Part shown: in pieces, positions 27,655 through 36,955 of the stretch
Position numbering within the stretch: the stretch's first letter is position 1
Layout: each line of letters starts with the position of its first letter
Assembly (NCBI GenBank): GCA_947258715.1
Contig: CAMYJH010000027.1
Coordinates: forward strand, 6,919 to 48,387
Length of the DNA stretch: 41,469 bases
From: an uncultured Gammaproteobacteria bacterium
GTDB lineage: Bacteria > Pseudomonadota > Gammaproteobacteria > HK1
Direction of reading: 5' to 3'
Position numbers and translations under genes: made by a program
The notes under the pieces: model-generated
The model's database searches: none
What the model saw: only the letters and a program-made list of their open reading frames with translations
What the model was told of the DNA's origin: nothing

Positions 27655-27692
27655 GGAACAAACTGTGAAGAACAGTACCTGGAACCAATTTC

Positions 27693-28604
27693 TTACGATG
27701 CACCCTGCGAGGGTCGCGCGGCCAGGCACTGGCGCAAACACTCCCGCCAATGGGGCAGCGTCACACCGAAATCTGTTGTGAGCTTGCGCGAATCGAGGGT
27801 CGAGCGCTTCGGCCGCTCGGCGGGGGTTGGGTATTCGCGTGTAGTGATGGGCTTGACCTTCTTCGCCTTGATCCCCTCCTCCCCCTGGACGGATTCTAGG
27901 ATGGCACTGGCGAAGCCACACCAGGTGGTCTCCCCGCTTGCGCTCAGATGGTACACATCCGCGATCTCCTTTAACCGCGCCGGATCGGATCTGAGCGCCG
28001 ACAACACTGCGGCCGTCCCTTCCGCAAGCGTGCGGCTCCAGTTGGGCACACCAAACTGATCGTCGACGATGCGAAGGTTGTCATTCTCCGAGGCGAGCCG
28101 AAATACGGTGCGGAGAAAATTCTTTCCGCGGAGTCCATATACCCAGGACGTGCGTAGAATCAAATACCGACCGCCGTAGGATCGAATCGCTCGCTCGCCT
28201 TCGAGCTTGGATTGGCCATAAACGCCCAGTGGTTCGGTTTTATCTTCCTCGGTGTAGGCGATCTGCGCCTCGCCGTTAAAGACATAATCGGTGGAAATAT
28301 GAACCAGCAGCGCACGGCTTTGCTTCGCCATTCGGGCCATTACCGCCGGCGCTTCCGCGTTTATGGCGAACGCCGCTTCGCGCTCCGACTCCGCCTGATC
28401 CACGGCGGTATAAGCAGCGGCATTCACGACGACCTCCGCTGCCGTCTCACGCAGCACGTTCTCGATCTGGCTCGGATATGAAAGGTCCAAGGCGAAATCG
28501 GCCTCGGACCGGCCCGCAGTTATAACCTCGCCGAGCGACGCCAGCGTGCCGCGGAGCTCATGACCGATTTGCCCACGAGGGCCGATGAGGACAATACGAG
28601 GCAT
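27693..28604 (-). CDS. rfbD: dTDP-4-dehydrorhamnose reductase
   Basis: 303 residues, the normal length. It catalyses the last step to dTDP-L-rhamnose, NADPH reduction of dTDP-4-keto-L-rhamnose, in the cytosol. It is an extended short-chain dehydrogenase: GPRGQIGHEL nucleotide loop at the N-terminus, DLS and VVNAAAYTAVDQAE segments, HISTDYVFNGE, the catalytic YGQSKLEGE (YxxxK), and ILRTSWVYG. The C-terminal tail ends in PSQGAS. It is isolated from rfbC/rfbA by about 8.4 kb holding transposase scars and exported-protein genes, and faces the same way. No strong ribosome site precedes the ATG. Confidence 0.93.
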   Translation of the reverse strand: MPRIVLIGPRGQIGHELRGTLASLGEVITAGRSEADFALDLSYPSQIENVLRETAAEVVVNAAAYTAVDQAESEREAAFAINAEAPAVMARMAKQSRALLVHISTDYVFNGEAQIAYTEEDKTEPLGVYGQSKLEGERAIRSYGGRYLILRTSWVYGLRGKNFLRTVFRLASENDNLRIVDDQFGVPNWSRTLAEGTAAVLSALRSDPARLKEIADVYHLSASGETTWCGFASAILESVQGEEGIKAKKVKPITTREYPTPAERPKRSTLDSRKLTTDFGVTLPHWRECLRQCLAARPSQGAS

Positions 28605-28659
28605 GGTTAGCGAAACATGGGGGTCAGATTGAGGTAGTCCAGGTTTCGTGGACGGTCAG

Positions 28660-28809
28660 TTAAGCAACACCATATTGTTTCTCGAAGTCTACCGGACTGA
28701 CGTAGCCGAGTGACTGATGCAGACGCTCCGGATTTTAAAACGTCAAGATGTACTCAGGTACCTGGCGCCGGGTCTCATTCCAAGTGTCGTACTGGCGGTG
28801 ATGATCGGC
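28660..28809 (-). pseudogene. IS3-family transposase OrfB C-terminal remnant (minus strand)
   Basis: The minus strand reads DHHRQYDTWNETRRQVPEYI, then LTF, a stop and NPERLHQSLGYVSPVDFEKQ ending YGVA and a stop. This is the characteristic end of IS3-group transposases, where the usual EYI.xFYN motif is broken by a Tyr-to-stop change (TAA). Only about 50 codons remain. The adjoining sequence up to ~28620 may be the element's terminal repeat, but no partner end was found. Confidence 0.8.
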
Positions 28810-28814
28810 GACCG

Positions 28815-28889
28815 CGCTACAACCAGGTCAGGCCGGCTCGTTCCCTCGGCAAAAAGGCGCCCGCGGTGTTCGCCCAGGAAGTCGCTTGA
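28815..28889 (+). pseudogene. IS3-type transposase C-terminal remnant (plus strand)
   Basis: The plus strand reads RYNQVRPARSLGKKAPAVFA, then QEVA and a stop, matching the YNxxRPHSSLGxxTPAEFA end of the IS407-like branch, with PHS changed to PAR. It abuts the minus-strand remnant, so two different elements have met and decayed here. Confidence 0.65.
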
Positions 28890-29500
28890 TATTGGTCCTC
28901 TCCCCAGAAACTGAGCCACGGGTTATGCGAGAAATCTCGTTATGATAGCCCTTCGAGGGGTATGGTCAGATGGTCGCAAAAATACCCGATCGGGTACTAA
29001 ATGCACAATCCTAAATTCAGGCCTGCACTCACGGAGATCGGGGCCGTAGAATAAACGCCATGAGGAGAGAAAGGCGCCGGAACTACCCAGCGTTGGAAGC
29101 GCAACCGGCCGGGCTTGAATTTTTTCTTCGCCGCATGGAGAGGCAAGCGTCCGAGGCGCAAGCACGCGTTTCTACCAAACGACCGATTGGCGATCAAGCT
29201 TATGAATTTGGCGCTCAGAAAAATCGCCGCGATACGGCAATCACTCCTAGCGGGTAGCGTCCGCTAGAACCCGGTTGGCCGTCTGATTCGGCGAGCGTCG
29301 TTTAGCTTGAACGACTGAGAGATTAACCATGGGTCACACGCCGAACTTTTAGACGCGAATGGCACTAGATCAATTAATAGTCCCGAACTCGTTGTCGTTA
29401 ATAGATCAAAGCTGGGGCCGGCAAACGAAATATTTATTCATCGCGACGAAATTGAGATTACAAAATTTCACTCATCCTGATAACTTCAATTGAGATTGTA

Positions 29501-30685
29501 TTATTTCCGTTTCATCAGCAAACTTACTCGGTCTTGAAGCTCGTCGATAACTTTTTCTCGCAGCATCATCTCGGACTGAAGTTCTTTAAGCGCGGTATTG
29601 AGATTCGCAATATAAATGTGCGCTTTCTCCAACTCCTCGAGCACCCCCATCTGGTGACTTAATATGTCCACGCCGTTTCCGCTTTCCGAGGCGCTCGGGA
29701 GAGCTGGCAGATGTCGTTGCTCCCACATCAGCGCCGAATGCTCTTCGATTGACTCCAGCGGATACGCCGGATCGAACACATAGTCTGGTACATTTATCGG
29801 GGTTCCGTTGATCACTAATTTACCTTTGATGTCCACTCTGTCTGCGGCGACTACACCGATCCGAAGCAGATTTGCCTGCGCCTGGGGATCGAATTTGAAG
29901 GGCGGAGGCCCCTTGCCGGGGGCGAAGAACGTCATGCGACCCGTGGTCGGGTTAGTAATAATGTCCCAGGCATGATTGGGATTGTTGGAAGTCCCGCCTG
30001 CAGAAAGTCTCAGAGCTGCGGCCGAACTTCCGTTGTGAACATGCAGCTTCGTTTGAGCAGGAGTCGCTCCGATACCCACGTATCCGCTGGCTGCGATATC
30101 GATCGCACTTGTTGGCGCGCCCGGCCGGATTCGAAACGGCAGAGTCGAGCCGTTCGTTGCGTCGCGGATGAAGAAGTTGGTCTCGTTGCTGGCCACGTCC
30201 CAGGTTTGGGGAGTGAAGCCCGAAGAGCCGTCCTGCTCCATGCGATAAGTGGGCGTATTGCCGGTTTTTACATGTACGTCCGTAACCGGGATGGAGGTCC
30301 CGAGGCCGAGCCGGCCGCCGTCATCCACGTACAGCGAATGGCTAGGCGCACTGGCCTCGATGGTAAACGGCGTTCTCCCACCGTCGATATCATCAATAGA
30401 GAACTTGTTCTGGCCACCGTTGGACGAGTCATTGGCCGTGATCTGCCAGTCATTGGATGGAAAGCTCGCGGTGCTACTCGTGTCTTGAAACTTGATTCGA
30501 AGATTATTCTCTTTGAGTCGGACGGTATCAAAGCCAAAGGTCTCTCCGTTGACGCAATCGTTCCCCACACATTGGCTGAAAGTAATTATTACGTCATCAT
30601 TGTGGACTATGTCCGCCAATACTTGACTGAACGGTACGATGGATAGCAACCAGGTAACGGCTGTAAGTCTTAGTAGCTTATTCAT
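29501..30685 (-). CDS. Exported tail-fibre-like protein with C-terminal coiled coil
   Basis: 394 residues from the ATG at 30685, chosen over the frame start at 30784 because GAGGT lies upstream and the signal peptide begins here (MNKLLRLTAVTWLLSIVPFSQVLA). The body has repeated short beta units: SNDWQITANDSSNGGQNKFSIDD, TWDVASNETNFFIRDATNGS and HAWDIITNPTTGRMTFFAPG, each followed by an L/I..DASGxVGIG-type turn (GRLGLGTSIP, GYVGIGATP). The end (VPDYVFDPAYPLESIEEHSA, HLPALPSASE, then a heptad-rich LEELEKAHIYIANLNTALKEL) resembles the chaperone-like tail region of bacterial and phage fibre proteins. It is likely secreted or surface-displayed as a trimer. It follows the 156-aa gene by ~230 bp. 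Confidence 0.78.
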   Translation of the reverse strand: MNKLLRLTAVTWLLSIVPFSQVLADIVHNDDVIITFSQCVGNDCVNGETFGFDTVRLKENNLRIKFQDTSSTASFPSNDWQITANDSSNGGQNKFSIDDIDGGRTPFTIEASAPSHSLYVDDGGRLGLGTSIPVTDVHVKTGNTPTYRMEQDGSSGFTPQTWDVASNETNFFIRDATNGSTLPFRIRPGAPTSAIDIAASGYVGIGATPAQTKLHVHNGSSAAALRLSAGGTSNNPNHAWDIITNPTTGRMTFFAPGKGPPPFKFDPQAQANLLRIGVVAADRVDIKGKLVINGTPINVPDYVFDPAYPLESIEEHSALMWEQRHLPALPSASESGNGVDILSHQMGVLEELEKAHIYIANLNTALKELQSEMMLREKVIDELQDRVSLLMKRK

Positions 30686-30916
30686 GTCGGACCTCGTTAG
30701 CAGTTCTCTGACCTTTGAAATGCTTTTGCGTTTACTATAGAGAAGACCATGGTAGCCTCTCGTCAGGCTGCGTTTGTTTAACAATATGCTCCGGCACTTT
30801 GGTTGCTAGCGGCAAAGGAGCGAATACGCTATGGCGTTTCTCATCCAGATATTCGGGCTCGATACCGCTTTTTAATTCCCGCCGGAAAATTCACCCGTTG
30901 TCAGCGGCGAGCGACT

Positions 30917-31387
30917 CTAATCGCGTGCCGAGGGATCGACCGTCACCCCCTTCAAGACGCGGAACCCGCCCGATTGCCGGGTGGGTCGGTTCACCGGACT
31001 CACCGCCGTGCCAAGAGCAGCGGCAGCACTTACGGAGCGTCCGTTTTCGTCGGTTCCCATTTGCAGCGCTGCGGTTTGTGACACGCCCGGATCAACGTTC
31101 ATGGAGAGGATGCTGATCTCGTACTTATAGTAGCCGTCGGCCAAGGCACCGACGCTGTACTGCACGGGCCCGCCCGGACCAAATGCTTCTTCAATGCGCA
31201 AGTCGTTAGGGCCGACGATGGTGATGGACAGCTCGTAGGGAACCGTCGGCTCTATGATGATGGCATCGGCTTCGACATAGACGGCGGCAAGAGCGGCCGG
31301 CTGCGCAAAAGCTGTGCTCGTACCGGCCATCGCCGCACAAAGGGCGAGAATCGAGCTCGCCGCCATTGACCTCAGAGGGTGGTTCAT
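30917..31387 (-). CDS. Small exported protein of unknown function
   Basis: 156 residues. A clear signal peptide (SMAASSILALCAAMAGTSTAFAQ) is followed by a mature domain of ~127 residues rich in beta-type segments (AIIIEPTVPYELSITIVGP, YYKYEISIL) and ending in GGFRVLKGVTVDP. GGGAGG-like purine sequence precedes the ATG by nine bases, supporting this start. It lies upstream of the tail-fibre-like gene on the same strand, which suggests a pair acting outside the inner membrane. I do not recognise the family. Confidence 0.72.
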   Translation of the reverse strand: MNHPLRSMAASSILALCAAMAGTSTAFAQPAALAAVYVEADAIIIEPTVPYELSITIVGPNDLRIEEAFGPGGPVQYSVGALADGYYKYEISILSMNVDPGVSQTAALQMGTDENGRSVSAAAALGTAVSPVNRPTRQSGGFRVLKGVTVDPSARD

Positions 31388-31687
31388 TACAGAGGGCCTC
31401 CCTTTCTCGATTTCTAGGTTTCTAATTGACTCAGGTTACGGCTAAAGTGCGTTAGATGTCCACTATGAAACAGATGTTTGTTCCTATACCGTTAGGTTTC
31501 TTACGCCGTATTGCGGTGCAATAATGCGAATAAGGTCGTTCCTACTTCAGCGCGCGGTCAGGCAATACAAATTATCGGTGGCCAACGAAAGCTAAGTCGC
31601 ACAACTGTACGAGCAGGCATCCGACGAGATCGCCTCACCCCAGGATTCCCAGGACCGGCGAACTGAATCTTACGCGACCACCGCGAC
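31388..31687. other. 300-bp gap, nothing recognised
   Basis: The stretch between the UnbV-type gene and the small exported gene shows no gene or repeat. It probably contains the promoter of the small exported gene. Confidence 0.4.
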
Positions 31688-34018
31688 TCAAGACGTCGGC
31701 GGCGAGACCATGTGATAACGATTGATTGCAGGGCGTTCCAGGGTCCGAACGGCGCCGTTGGGCCAGCGGATCTCCAGCCTGTCCACGGTGTCCGCTACGC
31801 CCAGACCGAAGTGCACCGTTGCCGGATGCTGCGATGAGAACGAATCCCCGGTGACTACCTGGGCGATCTGAATTCCCGTTGGCCCGTTGAGGGTGACGGT
31901 GGCGCCGATGGGCGACCGGCCAGGACCGGAATTCTTCAAACGCACCCCGATCCAGTTCCCGGCCTCAGACATGGTGTTGGCATAAACGTGCAGAATGTAA
32001 TCCCGCTTGTCCCGGCCCTCCTCCACACCCTGAGACTTGAACTCCACCACCAGCAGATCCACCCGGCCGTCGCCGTCTAAGTCGTCAGCCACCGCCGCTC
32101 GGCTGTCGTACTCGAACGCGGCGCCGAGGAGAAAAGCCACGTTGACGAAATCCTTGCCTTCCTGATTCATCATCAGGACCTTGTGCTCGTAACCGTTCCA
32201 GGAGATGTTCGCCTCGCGCAGATCGGTGGACGCAACCTGGAACAGGACATCCCGAGCCAGGTTGGGCTCGGAACCCTGCTCGTAGATGTCGTGGCGCCAG
32301 AAGGTCGAGCAATAGTCCTGGCTGCTCTGTCCGCTCACGTGGCCGTTGGCGACGAAGATGTCCTTGTCTCCGTCGTTGTCGAAGTCGAAGGAGGTGGCAC
32401 CCCACGACCATCCGGTCCGGGCGACGTTGTCGTTGAAGGGCGCCTGGGTGAACTTGTCCTCCCGTCGCAGAAACATTCTATTGCCGTAGCCCATTGCGGC
32501 ACGCAGGGTGTTGTGCTCCGGCTTGTCCGGGCGCCCGAGGCCCAGATTCTCGAGCCGCCTCGCGGTGGTCGAGCTCATGCCGATGACGTAGAAATCCAGC
32601 TTGCCGTCGAGATCGTAATCGCCGAAGGTGTGTCCCATGCCGAACAGGTGGCGCTTGTCTTCGAACCGATCGCTGATGTCGGTGAAGGTGCCCTTGCCGT
32701 CATTGAGGTAGAGGTCCAGGCCGGAGTAGTCGCTCACCACCAACAGGTCCAGATCCCGATCGTCATCCAGATCCACCAACGAGGTGCTGAAAGTGCGCCG
32801 GAAGCGCTTCGGCCCCAGTCCCGAGACCTCGGTGATGTCGGTGAACTTACCCTTTCCGTCGTTGCGCAGCAGGTAGGCCGGAAATCCGTCGTTGGCGTCG
32901 TAGTACGGGGTGGGCACCTGCCCTTGCCGGTACGGATACTTATAGTTGGCGATAAAGAGGTCCAGGTCTCCGTCCCCGTCCACGTCACCTGCGGTGAAAG
33001 CTTTGGGCTGGCTCAGGTGCGTCTCCGCCATGCGGCGCCCCTTCTCGCCGAAGCGCCCATCGGCGTCGCCGACGAAGAGTAGCGGATAACCTTCCGTATC
33101 CACGGCGACAAAGTCCACCTGGCCGTCACCGGTGAAATCCGCCAGCACCGCGCCGTCGAAAATGGATCGCTCGTCGGCAAGGAAGGATTCGATTTTGAAG
33201 TTACCGCCGCCCTGATTGCGAAGGACCATATTCGCCCCGGCCAGCACTACTTCCGACAGGCCGTCAGCGTTGAGGTCGTAGACCAGCAGGGGCATCAACC
33301 GCGGATAGCGCTCGCTTGACTTGACGCTGAACACCTCCTCGAAAATCTGGGGGCTGTGCCGATCCAGGATCTGCAACTCGGTGACGGCAATGTCTTGCGG
33401 TACGGGGTTGCTCTGCTCATTCAGCTTAGTCGTCCACTCCACGTTCAAGAGGGCACGGATGATGACCCGGTGTGCGGGCTTCTCCCGCACCACGTGGGCC
33501 ACCATCCGCACGTCCGAGCGAGCATTCAATTCGTCCTTAGGTGGACGGAAATTTTCGTGGTGCCACTCGGTCTGGAGCACGCGATAACCCGATGCCTTGA
33601 AACCGGCAAGCATCCCACGCCATCGTTCTCGGGAGATTGGTTTGCCGGCAGCTTCAAATCGCGTTCGCCGGATGCCTAGATCCAGCTCGTCTGTCGCTGT
33701 GGCGTCGGGTAACTGCAAGCTCTCGAAAGTGAAGGCGTCGAGTTCCTGCAACCTGTCCTCTGCTCCGCGTAGCCGATCCCAAAGATCTACGAAGGTGGCT
33801 TCATACTGCTGCGCCGTCAGCTCCGGTCCCCACAGAATCTCATCCAGAACCTGGCGCTTTTCGATCAGCTCTTTGGCGGTACTTTGGAGCGCCTCGGAAA
33901 GCATGGAAGATTCTTCCGTCTGGGCCATGGTTGCGCAGGCAAATACCAGCGACGCGATGAGGCAGGCGCCGCTGCGCAACAAATAGCGCATGGGTTGAAG
34001 AAAGCTTGATACCGTCAT
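31688..34018 (-). CDS. Exported FG-GAP / ASPIC-UnbV repeat protein
   Basis: 776 residues from the ATG at 34018 (GAGG eight bases upstream); ATG 33991 is an alternative and the frame itself reaches 34054. The signal sequence ends ACLIASLVFACATMAQ. After an alpha-rich ~230 residues come FG-GAP/VCBS-type beta-propeller repeats with Ca-binding DxDxDG loops (DLNADGLSEVVLAG, DFTGDGQVDFVAVD, DVDGDGDLDLFIAN, DYDLDGKLDFYVIG, DFDNDGDKDIFVAN, DLDGDGRVDLLVVE). The C-terminus is an ASPIC/UnbV domain (NWIGVRLKN, GATVTLNG, VHFGLGVADTVDRLEIRWPNG). Such proteins sit in the periplasm or on the surface. Their role is generally unknown, with carbohydrate or protein binding suggested. Confidence 0.87.
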   Translation of the reverse strand: MTVSSFLQPMRYLLRSGACLIASLVFACATMAQTEESSMLSEALQSTAKELIEKRQVLDEILWGPELTAQQYEATFVDLWDRLRGAEDRLQELDAFTFESLQLPDATATDELDLGIRRTRFEAAGKPISRERWRGMLAGFKASGYRVLQTEWHHENFRPPKDELNARSDVRMVAHVVREKPAHRVIIRALLNVEWTTKLNEQSNPVPQDIAVTELQILDRHSPQIFEEVFSVKSSERYPRLMPLLVYDLNADGLSEVVLAGANMVLRNQGGGNFKIESFLADERSIFDGAVLADFTGDGQVDFVAVDTEGYPLLFVGDADGRFGEKGRRMAETHLSQPKAFTAGDVDGDGDLDLFIANYKYPYRQGQVPTPYYDANDGFPAYLLRNDGKGKFTDITEVSGLGPKRFRRTFSTSLVDLDDDRDLDLLVVSDYSGLDLYLNDGKGTFTDISDRFEDKRHLFGMGHTFGDYDLDGKLDFYVIGMSSTTARRLENLGLGRPDKPEHNTLRAAMGYGNRMFLRREDKFTQAPFNDNVARTGWSWGATSFDFDNDGDKDIFVANGHVSGQSSQDYCSTFWRHDIYEQGSEPNLARDVLFQVASTDLREANISWNGYEHKVLMMNQEGKDFVNVAFLLGAAFEYDSRAAVADDLDGDGRVDLLVVEFKSQGVEEGRDKRDYILHVYANTMSEAGNWIGVRLKNSGPGRSPIGATVTLNGPTGIQIAQVVTGDSFSSQHPATVHFGLGVADTVDRLEIRWPNGAVRTLERPAINRYHMVSPPTS

Positions 34019-34269
34019 GGGCTCGACCTCGATCGCAGGGCAATCAGTGTGCAACGTCTATGGCGTCTTCACCGCCAGCGCGCCGACTCGAAGGCTCAAA
34101 GGAGAGTCACCCGTTCGAGCCGTTGGTGTGGAACCGATAAACAACCACCGTATAACCGTACGACTACGGAAAGAGGAGATCAATCGCCTCGCCTACGAAC
34201 CAATACTCCCGTTCCCAACCCGCGGGGCAGCGCCACGGCGATGGCCCGCTATCCGTCGCCACGCCTGGT

Positions 34270-36759
34270 TTGGTACAATTCACGTTTGCCAACTCCCGGC
34301 GTTCTCGCGGGGCACCTTCTTACGTGTTTTCGAATCCTTTCGTTAACCCTCTGCGCGCCAGCGCAATCTGGACCCTGATCGCAGGCATCGTCTTTGCTGT
34401 CGGCGCGCCAAGCGCGGAAACTGCGTCGAGCGTCTCCGCATACTCGAACCGGCTGGCGGAATCACACAATCCGTACCTGTTGCTCCACGCCGACAATCCG
34501 GTGGACTGGTATCCCTGGGGACCCGAGGCTATTGCCCGGGCCCGATCGGAAAACAAGCCCATCTTCCTTTCTGTGGGTTACAGCACCTGTTATTGGTGCC
34601 ACGTGGCCGAGCGCACGCTGTATTCGAATCCAGAAATCGCGAAGCTGATGAATCAGTGGTTCGTCAACGTCAAGGTGGACCGCGAGCAGCGCCCGGATGT
34701 GGATCGGGTTTATATCGTCGCCCAGCGGCTCATTGCGGGCACCAGCGGCTGGCCCAACAACGTGTTTCTCACACCGGACCTCAAACCGTTCTTTGCCGGA
34801 AGCTATTTCCCACCGCTCCCCGATGACCGCAGTCCCGGGTTTCCACAAGTTCTGGCTAACATCCACCGCGCCTGGACGACGAAGCGCTCGGAGGTCGTCA
34901 GTTACGCCGAGACCGTGCATACGGCCATGCAGCAGCTACAGCTGGCCCAGGAGAGTGATGCCGCCCTCATACCTATGGTCCCGGGTCAGTGGCTCGAGCA
35001 GGCGCGGCAAAGTGCCCTGAAACGATTCGACGAACGCCATGGCGGCTTTGTCACCGCGGACAGCAAGACCCGGTTCCCGGAAAGTCCGACGCTTCAGCTG
35101 TTGCTGGCAGACTACACCCTTAATCGCGAGCCACAGGTGCTGCCGGCTCTGGCCTCGACGCTTGATGCGATGGCATTCGGAGGCATACGCGATCAGGTCG
35201 GTGGGGGATTTCATCGCTACAGCACCGACAGCACCTGGTCGCTGCCACACTTCGAGAAAATGTTGTACGACAACGCGCAACTTCTGCGTCTTTACGCCGA
35301 GGCCTTCAAGGCGCTGGAGGTGCCGCTTTACCGCCAGGTGGCGCTAGACGTAGGCAACTATCTCGTCGAGCAGATAATGTCGCCGCAGGGCGGATTCTTT
35401 ACCGCCCAAGACGCGCAGGTGGATGGGGTCGAGGGGGCAAGTTATTTCTGGCGGCGCGACGAAATCGAACGGGTGCTGGGAACCGAAGCGGCGATGCGGT
35501 TCTTCGAAGTTTACGAGCTAACAGCCAGCGTGCCCTCTGGCGGGCCCGGAATTCAGAGTTCGCAGATTTCCGATCTCGTCGCGCCCGGCGTTTTGCGCGT
35601 GCGTCTTCCGATTGCAGATACGCTCGAGCGTTCCGGGCACCAGGACCCGGCGGCGATGTTTCAGTCTCTGCAGGGTTTTCGCGCAAGGCTACTGGCAGAG
35701 CGAAATAAACGTCGGCAGCCGCTCAGAGACGAGAAGATCAACGTGGATCTGAACGGCCTCGCAATCGAGGCTTTCAGCGTCGCCGGCAAGACCCTGGATG
35801 TTCCGGCGTACGTCAGCCACGCGCGCCGGGCGGCGGAGCGCATCTGGGCTGCTGCATACGATCCCAAGCAGCGGCGGCTTATGCATCAGATTTATCAGGG
35901 CCGGGCCGAGATCGACGGGTTTCTTTCGGACTACGCGCTATTCGGGCGGGCGCTTTTGTACCTTCACACCGCCACCAATGATCCCATCTGGCTCGAGCGG
36001 GCGACGCTGCTCGCCAAAGTCATCGTAGAACGCTTTCTCGGCACCGACGGCGGCGTTCGCATGACGGCCGGCGGCTCCGATCTGCCGCTGGCCGTGTACG
36101 ACACCGGCGACAACGTTTATCCCTCCGGAACGTCTGCCACAATCGACCTGTGGCTACGCCTGGCCGCTATCGACAAGGCCGCCCGGTTCTCGGATCCCGC
36201 CGGGAAACTCCTTCGTCACTCGGCGTCCCGGATTGCCGAACAGCCCGATGGCTGGGTCACCACCTTAACTGCCTTGAGTACGTCGGAGGCGCGCGGGCTT
36301 GTAGCCGGGTTCGCAACGGACGCCGAGGATCAGACAGCAAGCGTTTCAGAGGACGGCGGAAACACCACCCCACGCCTGTTTGGAACGGCCGAGCACGTGC
36401 GCATCGCCCACGCCCTCCGTCAGAGTCCCACCACCGTCGCGGTGACGCTGGAGATCGACGACGGCTATCACGTGAACGCAAATCCCGCCAGCGATGACTA
36501 CCTCATCCCGACGGCGATGAGCTTCGAGGGTATCAAAGTGGTACACGTGGCCTATCCGCAAGCGGTGCTGTTCAAGCCCTCGTTTTCCGACACGGCGATC
36601 GCCATTTACGAGCACAAGCCGGTGATAGTAGCGACCTTTGACGCCGCCGCGCTGAACGATGTGGAGGTGCTTCGAGGAACCGTTACGGTCCAGGCGTGCA
36701 ACGACGAGCTCTGCCTGCCGCCGTCGAAGCTTCCTGTGTCGATTATCCTGTCGGACTAA
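34270..36759 (+). CDS. Periplasmic DUF255 / YyaL-type thioredoxin-like protein with DsbD-alpha-like tail
   Basis: 829 residues by the longest frame (TTG 34270). A GTG at 34324 is another start, and neither has a good ribosome site. Residues ~30-55 are a signal sequence ([22 protein letters not shown]). Residues ~58-220 form the DUF255 thioredoxin-like domain, with [20 protein letters not shown] and the CYWC redox motif at 107-110 followed by HVAERT and [12 protein letters not shown]. An alpha/alpha-toroid of the N-acylglucosamine-epimerase type follows (~240-690; [26 protein letters not shown]). The last ~110 residues resemble the DsbD N-terminal domain, with CNDELC. The fusion of the two redox modules suggests thiol-disulfide exchange in the periplasm. 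It is divergent from the UnbV-type gene. Confidence 0.86.
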   Translation: MVQFTFANSRRSRGAPSYVFSNPFVNPLRASAIWTLIAGIVFAVGAPSAETASSVSAYSNRLAESHNPYLLLHADNPVDWYPWGPEAIARARSENKPIFLSVGYSTCYWCHVAERTLYSNPEIAKLMNQWFVNVKVDREQRPDVDRVYIVAQRLIAGTSGWPNNVFLTPDLKPFFAGSYFPPLPDDRSPGFPQVLANIHRAWTTKRSEVVSYAETVHTAMQQLQLAQESDAALIPMVPGQWLEQARQSALKRFDERHGGFVTADSKTRFPESPTLQLLLADYTLNREPQVLPALASTLDAMAFGGIRDQVGGGFHRYSTDSTWSLPHFEKMLYDNAQLLRLYAEAFKALEVPLYRQVALDVGNYLVEQIMSPQGGFFTAQDAQVDGVEGASYFWRRDEIERVLGTEAAMRFFEVYELTASVPSGGPGIQSSQISDLVAPGVLRVRLPIADTLERSGHQDPAAMFQSLQGFRARLLAERNKRRQPLRDEKINVDLNGLAIEAFSVAGKTLDVPAYVSHARRAAERIWAAAYDPKQRRLMHQIYQGRAEIDGFLSDYALFGRALLYLHTATNDPIWLERATLLAKVIVERFLGTDGGVRMTAGGSDLPLAVYDTGDNVYPSGTSATIDLWLRLAAIDKAARFSDPAGKLLRHSASRIAEQPDGWVTTLTALSTSEARGLVAGFATDAEDQTASVSEDGGNTTPRLFGTAEHVRIAHALRQSPTTVAVTLEIDDGYHVNANPASDDYLIPTAMSFEGIKVVHVAYPQAVLFKPSFSDTAIAIYEHKPVIVATFDAAALNDVEVLRGTVTVQACNDELCLPPSKLPVSIILSD

Positions 36760-36955
36760 GATTGGTCGCGGTCGCCACGTACCGCCTTTGCTCTTCGATT
36801 CCTGGACTGCCTTATCGGGCTTCTCAGCGGCGCAGCGCTTGGTTTCGGCTAATGAGCTGCCAGGTAACCCGGGCAAGGTCTACCGGGTCGGCGCGTCGAC
36901 GGATGTCCACCAAAGTCGAATTGGTTCGGTCTTATGTCGCTGGTCCTTCGATCGG

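Larger units (their letters stand above)
26316..27692. other. Long non-coding stretch upstream of the PKS
   Basis: About 1.4 kb without a supported gene. Frames on both strands (for example 26291-26608 minus, 26459-26806 plus, 27505-28059 plus) lack domains, signals and ribosome sites. It contains a stem-loop with a T-run on the minus strand at 26725-26752 and one GTGTGCACCGCGCACCC palindrome at 27630-27654, just beyond the rfbD stop. It probably holds the PKS promoter and a long leader. Confidence 0.5.
28605..29500. other. Intergenic stretch with transposase scars, otherwise empty
   Basis: The first ~290 bp hold two IS3-type transposase C-terminal remnants on opposite strands (listed separately). 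From 28890 to 29500 I see no gene, RNA or clear repeat; the frames at 28923-29197 (minus) and 29060-29257 (plus) have no recognisable content. Confidence 0.5.

Noticed and set aside
27505..28059. 184-aa plus-strand frame overlapping rfbD
   Set aside because: Mostly antisense to rfbD and runs through a REP-like unit.
32183..33082. 299-aa plus-strand frame opposite the UnbV-type gene
   Set aside because: Antisense to DxDxDG-rich repeats, with Val/Glu-rich low complexity, no domain and no ribosome site.
36760..36955. Terminator between the convergent DUF255 and rfbC genes
   Set aside because: Only a weak ACCCGG/CCGGGT inverted repeat without a T-run.
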